From NCBI RefSeq assembly GCF_000143415.4, contig NW_003314390.1:342334-375157 (forward strand): DNA of 32,824 nt, in the 5' to 3' direction. Every line of letters starts with the position of its first letter. Position 1 is the first letter of the stretch. The position numbers and the translations under genes are program-made. The stretch is from Selaginella moellendorffii (Eukaryota; Streptophyta; Lycopodiopsida; Selaginellales; Selaginellaceae). Below the pieces are notes generated by a model that was not told where the DNA came from, made no database searches, and worked only from the letters and a program-made list of their open reading frames with translations. Below are positions 19,080-30,531 of the stretch, piece after piece.

Positions 19080-20982
19080 ATGTCGTCGTCTTCCGGTTCG
19101 ACGGGTAACTCCCTGCTGAGGATCGCCATGCCGGTAGCGTCTTCTCTCATTCTTGCTTACTATGTCTTCACATTGCCCATGTCGTTCATGGGGGGAGGGG
19201 GCAGTGGGGATGTCAGGAGTGAAATCACAGGGAATTTGCAAGTTCCGGTTCAGACCAAGGTGGAGGTTTCGGTTGCTCCTCCGGTATCTATAGCTCTGGC
19301 CGCTCCAAGGCAAGCCAAGGAAACGCCCAAGTCGAGCAAGGGACCTGCATTGGAGGACAAGGCAAGCAAAGATCGGAAAGAAGCAGTTCCCAAGCTCAAG
19401 AGCTCGGCACCCACGAAGACGGCAGGCACGAATTCTCCTCCACCGACAAAGCCAAGGCTCAAAGATCCGGAATTGCCGTTGAAGAAGCCAGCGGCATCTC
19501 AGGATTTAAACGAAAAGGACGCTGCCAGCAGCACAGATCCGGTCCCTATTCCAGACGACATGGAAACCAAGGTGGATGCGCGTCGCACAGAAGCGAAGAA
19601 GGCGAATGTAGAGGATTTGAGTACGCAGGAATTAGCCACTCAAGAGGATTTCACAGGAGAAGAGCTCGGAGTTGACATTGATGAGGAGACAGGTGTGGGA
19701 ACGGGAGTTTTCCACTCTTTTGCCATTTTCAAGAAGAATTATCAGCAAATGTTGAAGAGGTTCAAGATTTTCATCTATCCAGACGGTGATCCAAATACTT
19801 ACTATCAAACACCACGGAAAATCACAGGCAAATACGCTAGCGAAGGTTATTTCTTCCAAAACCTGCGAGAGAGCAAGTTCGTCACCAAAAATCCGAACAA
19901 GGCTCATCTCTTCTTCATCCCCATCTCGTGCCACAAGATGCGAGGAAAGGTACCATGTTTACATTTTTTTCTTCTATTGCTGGAGATTATCTTACCTCAA
20001 ACTGGAACAAAATGCAGGGAATTTCTTACGAGAAGATGGCGGATATTGTCCAGGAATACGTGGAAGGCTTGATCGTCAAGTATCCATATTGGAACAGGAC
20101 GCTCGGTGCAGACCACTTCTTTGTAACCTGTCATGACGTCGGGGCGAGAGCCACAAACAAAGTTGCAAACCTGGTCAAGAACTCGATACGTGTGGTGTGT
20201 TCTCCCAGCTACAATGGAGATTTCATTCCCCACAAGGACATTGCCATGCCTCAGGTTTTGCAACCATTCGCTTTACCTCGAGGAGGAAACGACGTCAGAA
20301 ACAGGTACTCTTGATATTCATTCAACCATGTATGCACTTCCTGGTCCTCACTCTGCGCAGAACAATTCTTGGATTCTGGGCCGGTCATCGAAATTCTAAG
20401 ATCCGAGTGGTTTTAGCCAAGCTGTGGGAAGAGGACGATGTTCTAGCCATCAGTAATAACCGGATCAGCAGAGCCACTGGAGAGCTTGTGTACCAGAAGC
20501 AGTTTTATAGGAGCAAATTTTGCATTTGTCCTGGCGGCTCACAAGTCAACAGCGCACGCATCGTCGACTCTATACATTACGGATGCGTGCCAGGTCTTTC
20601 TTTCTAAGTGCTACCATGTGCTCGCCTGACCTCGCGTTTCATGTCACACCAGTGATTCTCTCAGACCATTACGATCTTCCTTTCAACGATGTGCTAGACT
20701 GGAAAAGATTCGCGTTGCTTTTAAGAGAGCGGGACGTCGGCGATCTTAAGTTGAAGCTCCAATCTGTCTCCAAGGAACAATACTTATCGTTGCACAGGGG
20801 ACTCGTTGAGGTTGTTTTTCTTTTCTTTCTTTCTTTTTTCTCCTCGTGTTCTTATTGCCAGCCTTTTTCGACAGGTTCAAGATAGATTTGAATGGCATAC
20901 ACCGCCCAGGCCTTATGACGCCTTCCACATGGTGGTGTACGAGTTGTGGTTAAGGCACTTCACCGTGCAATACAAGAAATGA
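19080..20982 (+). CDS. Exostosin-family (GT47) glycosyltransferase, type II membrane protein
   Basis: Five exons (19080-19949, 20018-20304, 20361-20593, 20653-20810, 20875-20982) join in phase into 551 residues. A short cytosolic N-terminus and one signal-anchor helix (IAMPVASSLILAYYVFTLP) are followed by a long Lys/Pro/Ser-rich stem. The exostosin domain begins with MLKRFKIFIYPDGD and shows TGKYASEGYFFQNLRESKF, KAHLFFIPISCHKMRGK, YPYWNRTLGADHFFVTCHD, IAMPQVLQPFALPRGG, ILGFWAGH, FCICPGGSQVNSARIVDSIH and GCVPVILSDHYDLPFNDVLD. Such plant enzymes work in the Golgi on cell-wall polysaccharides or proteoglycan glycans. The specific sugar and acceptor cannot be told from the sequence. The acceptor before the last exon follows a long pyrimidine tract. 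The stem is longer than the minimal family form. Confidence 0.9.
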
Positions 20983-21489
20983 GAATGACAGGGAAGTTAT
21001 TTTTTCCTTTGTCTTGGTGGACACTGTCTTGTTTTCCAGATTCTAAGAAACTCTTACATGGATCCCTCGAAGGACAAACGTCATTGCCACATCGTTCTCC
21101 TTTTAGGCCCGTCTACTCGTCATACCTTCACAGTAACTTGTAGTCGTGCGCCTTCATCAAACGGCTGGAGGTGCAGCTGGAATGCAGGTGTTTCGTACGG
21201 GTTCCTTGATGACCTGCATCCCTGCACAGTAGAGGTTGCCAGGAACAGGGGTTGTAACTTGGTGGTGGTGGCAAGGGTAACTCATAGATTGGTGGACTGA
21301 GCAGAGGTGGTGGCAATGAAAGCTCATAGCTTGGTGATGGTGCAGGAGTGGGGCTTAATGTTCTCCTCCACATATGTGTCAAGCTCATGAACTTCCAATA
21401 AGTCTTGATTATGTGTTTGCTGATGTTGATAAAGATTGGCATTCTTGTCAACCAGACCAACTTATAGAGAATCATCAGCAAGGAGTTTT
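20983..21489. other. Downstream region with imperfect GGTGGTGGCAA repeat
   Basis: No gene supported. Two imperfect units near 21260-21350 share GGTGGTGGCAA and CTCATAG.TTGGTG. On the minus strand the unit translates as proline-rich text (SLPPPLLSPPIYELPLPPPP) in a 117-codon frame at 21128-21481. That frame could be part of a secreted proline-rich protein gene, but no splice or start context supports it. Confidence 0.35.
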
Positions 21490-21600
21490 TATTTTATGTT
21501 CATCTGGCTAAAGATAGATATTAAACTTAATTTGGGTTAATAATACCAATCTCTTGCCACTATATGGTAGTAAAGAGTGTTTATAAAGATTGATAAGTAT
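21490..21600 (-). mobile_element. Highly diverged relic of the 1.15-kb LTR start
   Basis: The segment containing AATACCAATCTCTTGCCACT and AGTAAAGAGTGTTTATAAAG resembles the start of the LTR at 5050-5120 (AATACCGACCTCCTGCCATC, AGTAAGGAAAGAGTGTCCATA) in the same minus orientation. It is short and diverged, so the assignment is tentative. Confidence 0.4.
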
Positions 21601-22129
21601 ATTAATGAAAGTGGTATTGTTGTTTCGAGTGATAAAGAATTTTCTGTAAATGACTAGATTTTCTATTTTATTTTAGCCACTTATCTACACTTTTGACCAC
21701 TTGGAGGAGTCTCATTCACGAACTCCATAGGTCTTATTCCTGACTTAGGGACATGTTAGCCCTATGAATAGCATTTATGCCACTCAACCTTAGTCTAAAT
21801 ATTTTATATGTCTGATCCCATGATTGACACCCAAAGTTACCACTGACATATCAACCCATTACATTAAAGCTATGCTTATTCATTTTTGTCACATTGGTAA
21901 TCCAAGACCATTTGTATCACAGTCCCATCTCTCAAAGACTAGGCCATTTGTCTATGAGTGGTCATCTTTTGACCACATCTTAACACCCTTAAAATGTCTA
22001 GAAACATAAAGAACACCCTTTCCTAATATCCCTTTTTCCATCCTTACCAAGTCCCTTTTCATCCATAGCCATGCTTGTAAATACTGCCATTAAGTTAAGG
22101 CCTAAAGGCCCAACCACTAAATCCCATTG
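21601..22129. other. Intergenic DNA, nothing recognised
   Basis: AT-rich sequence without a credible reading frame or a match to the other repeats in the window that I could see. Confidence 0.4.
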
Positions 22130-22300
22130 TGTTAGGGCATAAGTGAGAGAGAGAATATTTTGATTTCTGGAATATTCCCCATCTTCCTTGTATAAAACCC
22201 TTGCCCCACAAGGGGAAGGGGGGGGCAAATTGTGAAGAGCATTGAAGCATTTTTTATGTTTGAGCAAGTGCTAGGGGAGGCAACCCTCCTTCCCCTAACA
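22130..22300 (+). mobile_element. Short LTR-like unit (171 bp) with TATA box
   Basis: It begins TGTTAGGG and ends CCCCTAACA, giving terminal inverted repeats with the TG...CA ends of an LTR. A TATA box (GTATAAAACCC) lies at 22190-22200 and a poly-G tract follows at about 22204-22225. The size fits a TRIM-type or solo short LTR. No target-site duplication or matching second copy was found in the window. Confidence 0.45.
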
Positions 22301-23049
22301 TGTGGTGAATCTGACATAATGCATAGTGCTTTCTATTGCATCATTTGTCTCTTTTCCTTTTAGCTATAGAATTTGAGAAGCAATTTCTTGTAACTCTAAA
22401 CCCTAAATTGATGGTTTTGCTTGATCTTGGGTGCATTGGATAGGTCTTAAACTCCTCTTTTCGGCAAAGTATAACACTTATCAAGCTGTGTAGTATTTGA
22501 GGAGATACAATGTTTCTTAGCTCAGTTTAGTGAATATTTTAGGGTTTCTCTTTTCTTGTCTAAATTCTCAGCTCAATTTCTCAAAGTAGTGCATTTGGGT
22601 TTGTAGATTTGGCTTGGATCTACAAGTAGAGGTGATTTTTAGTGCTAGATTTAAGTGAATTAGTGGCATGCAAAAGGATTTTCTTGTCTGGCTAGATAGG
22701 GGCATCTTTGCAATAAAAATTCATGCTTCTCCACTCTTTTTTTTATGCCATTTATTTTTGGAGGTGCTTTTGGTCATAGGCTTTCCAAAAATACTAACAG
22801 CACCTTAATATCGATCTAGATTGGTGACATGCGAATGTTTTCCCACAAAATTGGTGTTTTGGACTATGTTTTCTTGGATCTCACGGGATATTAAGGCATT
22901 TTCATTACAAATTCTTGGATTAGTGTGGTAGATGGGATTGAGCTCTTTCCAACGTACTTACAGTCAAAATGGTGAAAGATCAAAACCAAGATATTCATTT
23001 TTCTCTTTTGGGCTAAACTTTGGTGAGAAAGAAGCAATCTTCAAGTGGT
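22301..23049. other. Non-coding DNA, probably retroelement-derived
   Basis: AT-rich, with no gene and no long frame. It lies between a short LTR-like unit and an integrase relic, so it may be element leader sequence, but this is position-based inference. Confidence 0.3.
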
Positions 23050-23145
23050 AGGAGTAGGCACAAGAGCAAGAGCAGAATCAGGAGTAGGCACTGGAGTAGG
23101 AGTAGGTGCAAGAGTTGGGGCTGGAATAGGAGCGAGAGCAAGGGG
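23050..23145 (+). repeat. Degenerate hexanucleotide tandem repeat
   Basis: Sixteen consecutive hexamers of the type AGGAGT, AGGCAC, AAGAGC, TGGAGT and AGGTGC. Within the 65-codon frame at 23020-23217 they encode an arginine/serine dipeptide-like basic stretch (RSRHKSKSRIRSRHWSRSR). Confidence 0.7.
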
Positions 23146-23189
23146 TTATTGGTTACTGGTTATCGTAAGTTGTTGGCATTTACTCTACC

Positions 23190-23910
23190 CCTGAGGGTCA
23201 ACAATTGTATGGGTTGAGGCCATCCCTCTACGATAAGCAAATCAACAGTCTAGAATGAAGTTTGTCTATGAGTACATCATTTGCTAATTCAGAGTTCCTG
23301 TAGTTCTAATTTTTGATCGTGGTAGCAGCTTCCTCTGACAAGTGATGCAGCATCTTCTCCAGCAGCTGCAGGTTAAGCACATGAAGAGTAGCAACTACTA
23401 TCTTGAGTGAAATGGCCAGGCAGAGTCTAGCAACAAGATATTGAAGACTATTATCTCAAAGCTTGCGGAGGATCATCCGAGGCAGTGGGACAAGCACTTG
23501 GTTACAGCATTATGGGCTTTTCGGACGTCCTTTAAGACATCCATCTCTGTGACTCCATTCTCTCTCGTCTATGGGATAGAGGCTGTGCTTCCAGTGGAGA
23601 TCTAGGTGCCATCACTCTCATTTTTGCTTCGATACGCAACAAAGATGCAGCTTAGTGATGAAGACAAGCTTCATGTGCGTGACTTGGAAGTTCTTGCCTT
23701 GGAAGAATAGTGACAACCCACAACCGAACATCTCTTTCGAGGCAAGCAGAAGATCAAGTTAGTCATTGATCACTGGCGGTCTGCTAAACCATTTGAGGAT
23801 GGCAATCTTGTTCTATTCAAGGAGTTCATGCCACCTTCGAAGTTCTCTCCTTGTTGGACCGGCCCCTACTTTATCCAGCAATACATTGGAGGTGGATCAT
23901 ACATGCTAGT
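23190..23910 (+). pseudogene. Ty3/gypsy integrase remnant, C-terminal half
   Basis: The plus-strand frame reads WVEAIPLR, then VPVVLIFDRGSSFL (the second catalytic Asp region), YYLE*NGQAES with the hallmark NGQAE, SKLAEDHPRQWDKHLVTALW, AFRTS, TPFSLVYGIEAVLPVEI, and a GPY/F module (FSPCWTGPYFIQQYIGGGSY). At least five in-frame stops are present (after PLR, IIC, SFL, YLE and VEI, and a double stop near 23710). No chromodomain is visible. It runs directly into the LTR at 23911 without a clear polypurine tract. It is the only pol trace in the window and may represent the autonomous partner of the non-coding elements. Confidence 0.85.
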
Positions 23911-25066
23911 TGTCACAAATGTGACTTCGGGTATCGAAAGTTACTTGTCGGCTAGTCCTTTCGGATATTCTTTCCTTACTGCCACGACGGTATGAGGTCG
24001 GTATTGCTGGACTTGTTATTAATCTCCACCTGAGCTAGTTGAGAAATTGGTCATCACATGTGCACTTAAACCGGAAGGGCACTAAGGAAGGAAATCATAA
24101 GTTGTCATTTGTCAAGTAGACTTGATACAGTGATGAGAAACTCATGATGTTGACTTGCACTTGCTAGTGTTGGGAACCCCCGCGATATTGAGCTTGGTCC
24201 CACAATATCGCTAGATGATAGCTTACCGTGTCTGCTAAACACCCTCGCTATCATACCCTTTGTGTTAGTCTCATTCCAGTCCTTAATACTAATTATGGAA
24301 AGTGTCTAGATTTGCTCATTTGGCATATGTACGGAATGTAGAGATTGGCTTGAACACAATGGTGTTCGTCTCGTGTCCAAATTTGCATTATAGCGGCATT
24401 CCATATTTAGTAAGTTTCAAGCTTGTCCCAGAGACTAACTCCTAATACTAAGGGAAGCTTAGGGTGAAAGCCCAAAGCATGTGTTCCTCAAGGGGGGGGG
24501 GGGGGGGGGGGGGGGGGTGGTTCCAAATGTATAGTAGGGATAGTGGGTAGGTTGGGTATGGCCGACCAACCTGAGGCATAGTCTAGCTCCCGCTTGCATG
24601 CCTGTCTTTGTATTGCGTCCGGCTTGGGTCTAAGCCCAAGTTCCATTCCATGCTAGCTGGTGGAGTACCCATATCCTTACGTTAGGCCACCGGTATGCCG
24701 AAATAGCACCAAACTCCGTTTGGCTCCGTTTTGCGTGCTAGTCCTAGCATTAGGATGTTAGTTGCTCTATGACTGTTCCAAGTCGCTCTAGGCTCCTGTC
24801 TTTTTGCTCCTTGAGCTATATGCCCGGGAGTTGCTCCATGGTTCAGTTTCGTTACTCCTTGGCTCCATGCTTGGGAGTTTGGCACCGTTCCTTCGTTCAG
24901 TGGCCCAAGGCCCTGAAACTCAAGTTCCACACCACTGTCCTTTGGACACATGGCATGTGACACATGGCATCTGTCATGTGGCACATAGAGGGTTTAGGTT
25001 CCGCTTCATGGTGTTATCCTATGGTAAATCACTATAAGATAAAGGGTAAAAACCACGTGCGTTATA
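23911..25066 (+). mobile_element. LTR (about 1.16 kb), copy with primer-binding site
   Basis: It starts TGTCAC and ends GTTATA (from GCTACA). It matches 2979-4126 over its length. A 26-G homopolymer (24492-24517) replaces the GGGGGAGGGGGCTATGGGGG tract of the other copy. The TATA box is degraded. Being followed by a primer-binding site, it has the position of a 5' LTR, yet the preceding sequence is integrase, as for a 3' LTR. Two elements may have recombined through their LTRs. Confidence 0.8.
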
Positions 25067-25068
25067 GT

Positions 25069-25079
25069 TGGTATCAGAG
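25069..25079 (+). other. Primer-binding site (initiator tRNA-Met type)
   Basis: TGGTATCAGAG lies two bases after the LTR end, identical to the minus-strand site at 571-581. Confidence 0.8.
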
Positions 25080-25416
25080 AAAATGGCACAGGTTCGATTC
25101 TCATTAATTAGTGGCTACTTAAAAATATAATATACCCTTGAGCAAGGTATATTCCTACCCCTAAATTTGAAATCGTACGTATTGGGCATCCGTGTGTATG
25201 TCCTTCCTCTTGTGTGGAGTATCCACGAATGAAGGTATCCACCGTGGGATTGCGGTACAGGTGGATGACTAGTTGCCTCACATGGAATAGCTGGTCTACA
25301 CAATGGAAGGATTGGTAGATTCAGTGCGGAAATGGAGGTGCTGGTTCCCCTTGGCTCAGTAGGGGTTGTTAGTCAATAGTCAATGAGGACATTGACATCT
25401 CTGAAGGGGGGGTGAG
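25080..25416 (+). mobile_element. Short internal segment ending in a polypurine tract
   Basis: About 335 bp run from the primer-binding site to GAAGGGGGGGTGAG. The flank ATGAGGACATTGACATCT resembles ATGAGGACGTCGATCTTC before the polypurine tract of copy A. The element internal region is therefore almost completely deleted here. No gene. Confidence 0.55.
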
Positions 25417-25578
25417 TGTAGCGCATGTGATCATGGGATGAGATTTGGATATACTGTCACCGTGGATCTTTGGAACTTTGGGGGATAAATAGGGATAAAA
25501 TAGCCACTAAGGGCTCTTTCATCAAGCAATTACCCCTTTTCCAGTTGGCTTAAGAGGAGAGAGATAAAGTGCGCTACA
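25417..25578. mobile_element. 162-bp LTR-like unit with perfect 9-bp terminal inverted repeats
   Basis: It begins TGTAGCGCA and ends TGCGCTACA. It follows a polypurine tract and contains AT-rich TATA-like sequence (GATAAATAGGGATAAAATAG). The flanks GTGAG and GTCAC do not form a target duplication. It may be a short LTR of a related family or a MITE. The non-coding internal block 25579-30088 begins at its very last base. Confidence 0.5.
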
Positions 25579-28500
25579 GTCACGCCCTTTTAACAGAATA
25601 GGGAACATCGACAGAGAGGTGGGTTATATGACCAGTCGACAGTAGCTACCCCATAACTAGAGATTTCACCATGCACACGAAGTGCCCAAGCCAATCTGCA
25701 TATTACTGGCCCAAACTCAAAGATCAATAGATGGACAATATCAAAGTCAGAGACAATGATATCTTAGAGACTTAATTATTAGTGAATAAAGCTTAGATTA
25801 GAACACAAAAGTATTCCAAGTAAGTTATCATTCGATAAATCAGTATTATAGGATAGGAACCACCAAGATCACTATCATTGGAAAACATAGGATTCACCAT
25901 CCAACAAAATTCAATAGCAAGTATATCATCAAGTACACTCAATGAGAAAACTTAACTATCGAAGATTGTAGACAATATGCTAAACAACTTACGAAACATA
26001 ACTCAAAGAACACTAAGTATCATTGACTGGCAAGCAAAATACTCGCGAATGTATCACCTGAAGGAAATAACATCCTAATCTATCAGAACTAACTCGAGCA
26101 ACAATCAACAGAACAAAATGAATGTGGTAAGACCAACAAACACTTAGTCATGCCAACCATCGCACCAACGTATCTGAATAGATCCCGGTCAACAATACCA
26201 AGGAACTCAAGTCACTTTAACAAGCGTCGGCAACAGCTTGCTAATGTCTCAAACCCAAGAGATCAATCCAAAACAAACTACAAAGAATATGTGGTATTGC
26301 GAAAAGCCATTAGCCATCAAAGAGAACAACTAACCATCATAAAAGATCATCAATCATTCTATCAATAGAGAGATGCATAATCATCATCGAAGAAAGAATC
26401 CACCATCTTGAAGAATGGCAAATCATTTTAGATCAACGATAATCAAGCAAAACCTTCAACAACGATAATCAACTATCCTAGATGACAATCAATCATCATC
26501 AATAATTGCTAGATGCAAAAGCCAACTTCAATATCGAAGCTATGGAGCCAACAATGCCTTCTCGAACAACTTCTAACAAATGGAATAACGAGTATAAAAC
26601 TCAAAGAACCAAAAGTTTGAAGAAGCCTATAGCCAAATCTTGCTTAATAATGATCGCGAGTCTTGCATGAACCAACTTCAATGCTAAAGAAGAAATCATG
26701 GTACAACCCACAATATCCTTCTCAACACATCCGTACACAGCCAAACTTTATAATGCTTAAGCTAATGAAGAGTATATTTGCATCAATCCAAAAGCTAAAC
26801 ACAACAAAGTTATACTCAATAAGTGACCATCAAATGATCCTCCATGAATCCATCTATAGCAAGACGTAACTTACTTCATAGCAAGTACAAAAAGAATCAC
26901 CAATGATCAATATATCCCAACTCAAATCCAACAAGGATTCAAACATTTCAATATCGATCACTAACTCTTCCGCTTGTAGAGTTAGCATAGTTTATGACTA
27001 AATCACTTTTCAAGGAAAAGCTCAAAGCTCAACCTCTACTAAATAATCTTGTTGTGATACAACTAACTCAAACTTGCCACTCAGCTCGTTTGAACGTCAA
27101 TAGAGTTGCTAACTAGCAAATGCACGAATACTAATAACATAAAGCTATAGCCAAATCATTAACACTATCTTCTTCAAGACTAATGAAACTTAATATCAAT
27201 TCTAAGGAAAGACATCTCATTTCACTTGAATCTCAATATCAACAATGTCAATGACAAGGCATCACTTCAATGCCATCAACACCATAACAAAACTAAAAGA
27301 AAGCATGAGTGAATCACCACTCAAAACTCCCTAGCAACTAAGCTAACCAAGGTCAAAGATACTTTACTCAGTATCCGAGACCAATCCTCCAACAATACTC
27401 AGTTACAGATAACACTTCATCAAGGAGTGATTCACCATGTCCAAGACTCTATGAATTCCAACACTACGAACTAGATGCAACCAAATGATATTGACAGAGG
27501 TAGAATTGACATGACAACATGGAAAACCCATGTAAGTCTAACAACACGATCCTCCGCAACACCATTTGGCAAAGCAAGCCCATCACTACTAAATCATCAT
27601 CAATTGAAGCAAGTGTCAACAATTCTGAGAAAAGTCTATAAGTAATCACTAGTCGCTAAGCAACTAACAATCACCTTTCAACTTGCCTTCACAAGACCCA
27701 ACACTAAACTCACGTCACCGAGTTATATACTTGTCCAACATAAACGTAATACCTTAGATCGAGATAAAAGTTCATAGACAAGCATAAACTAAATGACCAC
27801 TCGAATCCAACTCAACCACAATAAACTCACTAATGCATTTATTCAACAGCTCTGAGCATGCCTTGAATAGGTTAGCTATGCATGATCAACACTCAGTCGA
27901 AACTAAAGTGAAGACCATAAGATGGACTCATATTAGTACACAACCTCCTCATAGACAAAGCTATAGTACGGGTACCAACATCTCAACCTCAAACAATTAA
28001 GTTGGACATCACCATCCTCAGCTAAGGCGCAGGGCCACCAAGACCAAGTCAAGATCAGTGAGAACTCATTACTCTCATAGAGTTTAACGAAATGCAAGGT
28101 GCAACCTGCCACCAAGCAAAATGCTATAGAAGAAAGGCATAAGGGTCACCCTTCTTAGAAAAGTGCAATGGCCACTTTTCTACTCCAATTCCAGACTCTA
28201 TCCAACTCAATTGTTTTAGCCCCAAAAGTCAGCATCCCTTTCGAGCTGTATCATACAAACTACTTACTAAAGTCTAAACTAACTGAAGCCAACTCTAACC
28301 CCTTCACTAGTTTGTAATGGCTTACAAAAACGGAATGGTTTTCGAGCAAAGTGATTAATAGATCATCTATTGGAAAAGTCTAAGAAGATTTGTGGAAAAT
28401 TTTCCATCTTAGAGAAAGAATGATCCTCAGTCTAGGAATACAAACTTTCAAGACTCAACCAAGTTTCTCTTACCTACACTTCACATAGATTCACTTCAAC

Positions 28501-30088
28501 ACCAATTCTCATTACCCAAAAATATGCTAAAGCATCAAACATCTTTGCCCATATCTTTGACATCCAACATTGACATTCGCAAAGTGCAAAATGAACATCC
28601 AAGGCTTGATCACGAAAACCACATCTTCGGATATCCACATTGCACTAACACTTTTCTTCAACCACCTTCAAGATCCAATGTGAAGCAAAAATATTGACAA
28701 GAAAAATGATATGGAAAATCAAGCTTTAAGGAAAATTCCTTATCACTCGAAGTAACAATGTCACTTCTACTAACACAAGTGATAGTGATGTTAATGCCCC
28801 AACTACACATTTTCTCCATCCAACAATCTACTCCAAATGCTAATAGATCAACCGACAAGTTATAGCAAATGAATGTTACAACCCTTTTCATTACCTTATG
28901 GGTAAACCCTCAAGGAAATAACGTACCAACTCAAGCTTAGCATAATGGACCACCATAAAAAATCCAGTCAAAGCTACTATAATGCTACTTCGTGCAGATA
29001 GACTAGCTTCACTATCAACCACTTTGGGGTTGATCATCATTTACCCAAGCAACTTCATAAACACATTGCTTATTATCATATGGATATGATATAAGTATCA
29101 CAATGACTTGATCATCAATTGAGCAACACCACGAACAATGCCCATGTCACTACTACAAAATTTATGTAAATATCAAGTGCCAATTGGATTCGACAAAATG
29201 CAACACAAATGCCACACTTCACCGATAGAGATTTATAACATCTAACACCACTAACTTTTGTTCACAACATGGATAAGCTCATACCACTCTCTTTTCGACC
29301 AAACTCAAAACTAATCCAACACCAAACTATTCAAGGAGCAATAGCAAGGTTCCCCGGAAAAGAATTGAGCATTGCAACCCAAGTTTTTCAATAACAAGCC
29401 TAGACAAAATGGTTTAGTGTTTCACCACTATCCATCCCATAATTCACCACTTGTAAGACCATCACTTCTAACATACATCAAGGTAGGGACTCCTGATTGC
29501 ATATTGTGAACACAAGCAATGAGTCACACTTTGTTGCAAATCATCCCTCCAAGAAGAGAAAATGATTTACGTGTTTGATCCTTCGTCCCTGAGGACTCTC
29601 TTTTCAGTTTCATCTTTGACTAAACCTCAAGCTTGCGTTCGCATTGCCTTCAGTCCAATCCAAGAAAATTTTATGAGAGAGCACAGCAATGACTACTTGA
29701 ACCAATAGACTAATCCCTACAGTCTTGATTGATCCACTCATAAATCATGCCTAGGAAGGATCCACTAGTGCCGTGCTAAACAACTACGGACTAGCCTATT
29801 TGCCACTCATAGCAAACCCAGGGAAGGTTTACTTTTTTTACCCATGGTACATGGAATAACTCATAGGACCACCGATGGCTAACATTAATCCTGCTAACTC
29901 AAAGTGTAACCTCGAGTTCCTAATGCGCCTCACTCACGAGCCCAAGCTCAAACTCATGCAAATGGAACATCTCCAAACCATCTTATGAGCCCAAGCACAA
30001 GCTCACATCATAAGGTACAACGAGGTATCTATACCCAAGGAACATTTGCGAAGCCTTTGCACCCAAACGTGTACCCACTCGAATCATC
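25579..30088 (-). mobile_element. Non-coding internal region of LTR element, copy B (inverted)
   Basis: On the minus strand this 4.5-kb block includes the counterpart of 1-500 (at 30088-29718) and of 933-2592 (at about 27270-25579). Together these give the element's order: leader, central part, then 3' part. The central 2.4 kb (about 27270-29718) has no second copy in the window. No frame exceeds about 80 codons and no retroviral domain is visible. The sequence is strongly strand-asymmetric: the plus strand is A/C-rich with short CAA/ATC-type words, so the minus strand is T/G-rich. Similarity to copy A ends at 30088, where another element starts. Confidence 0.65.
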
Positions 30089-30513
30089 TGGAGAAGGGAA
30101 AAAAAGACAAACTCGAGGATTCAAACTTAGGAAAATAAACTTGAGAGGTTCAAGGTTAGGACTGTATTCCTAACCTTGACGTGAGCAGCAGGGACTATAA
30201 AAGTAGGACTTAGAATGTTTTTAGACTTATCCCTAATACAAAATACATTGCAATACATTGTCATTTTGCCTATCTTTTTGGCTCTTCATGGCAATAGCAA
30301 TGTTTTACTTACCCACCGCCTTCAAGGGATCAAAGGCATGGGACTAGCACCTTCAAGCACGTTTTCACAGTTTCCACTTGGTTTGGCACAAGCAGGTAAG
30401 TGCACTCTTCTTGTAGTGTAGATTTAGATTTAGGGACTAGATTAGATTTGAAACTCCTAAGAAGATCTCGTATGGACGTTTTCCTCCCAGTTTAGAGATT
30501 CTAGGAGTTTTCA
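30089..30513 (+). mobile_element. Putative LTR of a second, different element
   Basis: It starts TGGAGAAGGG exactly where similarity to copy A ends, and it ends GAGTTTTCA. A TATA box (ACTATAAAAG) is at 30195-30204. The next bases, TTGGTGACCACGGTGGGA, look like a primer-binding site of the TTGGCGAC type (tRNA-Arg-like, as in Tat/Ogre gypsy elements). The second LTR would lie outside the window, so the boundaries are inferred. Confidence 0.45.
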
Positions 30514-30514
30514 T

Positions 30515-30531
30515 TGGTGACCACGGTGGGA
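30515..30531 (+). other. Putative primer-binding site
   Basis: TGGTGACCACGGTGGGA starts two bases after the CA end of the inferred LTR. It resembles tRNA-Arg-type sites of gypsy elements but does not match one exactly from memory. Confidence 0.35.

Noticed and set aside
23037-23145. CRISPR-like short repeats
   Set aside because: Hexamers without spacers in plant DNA; a simple tandem repeat.
24492-24517. Telomere-like G-rich tract
   Set aside because: A pure G homopolymer, not a TTTAGGG repeat, and it lies inside an LTR.
26150-26869. Short plus-strand frames in the 25.6-30 kb block
   Set aside because: They are short, biased by A/C-rich composition, and not kept in the inverted copy at 933-2592.
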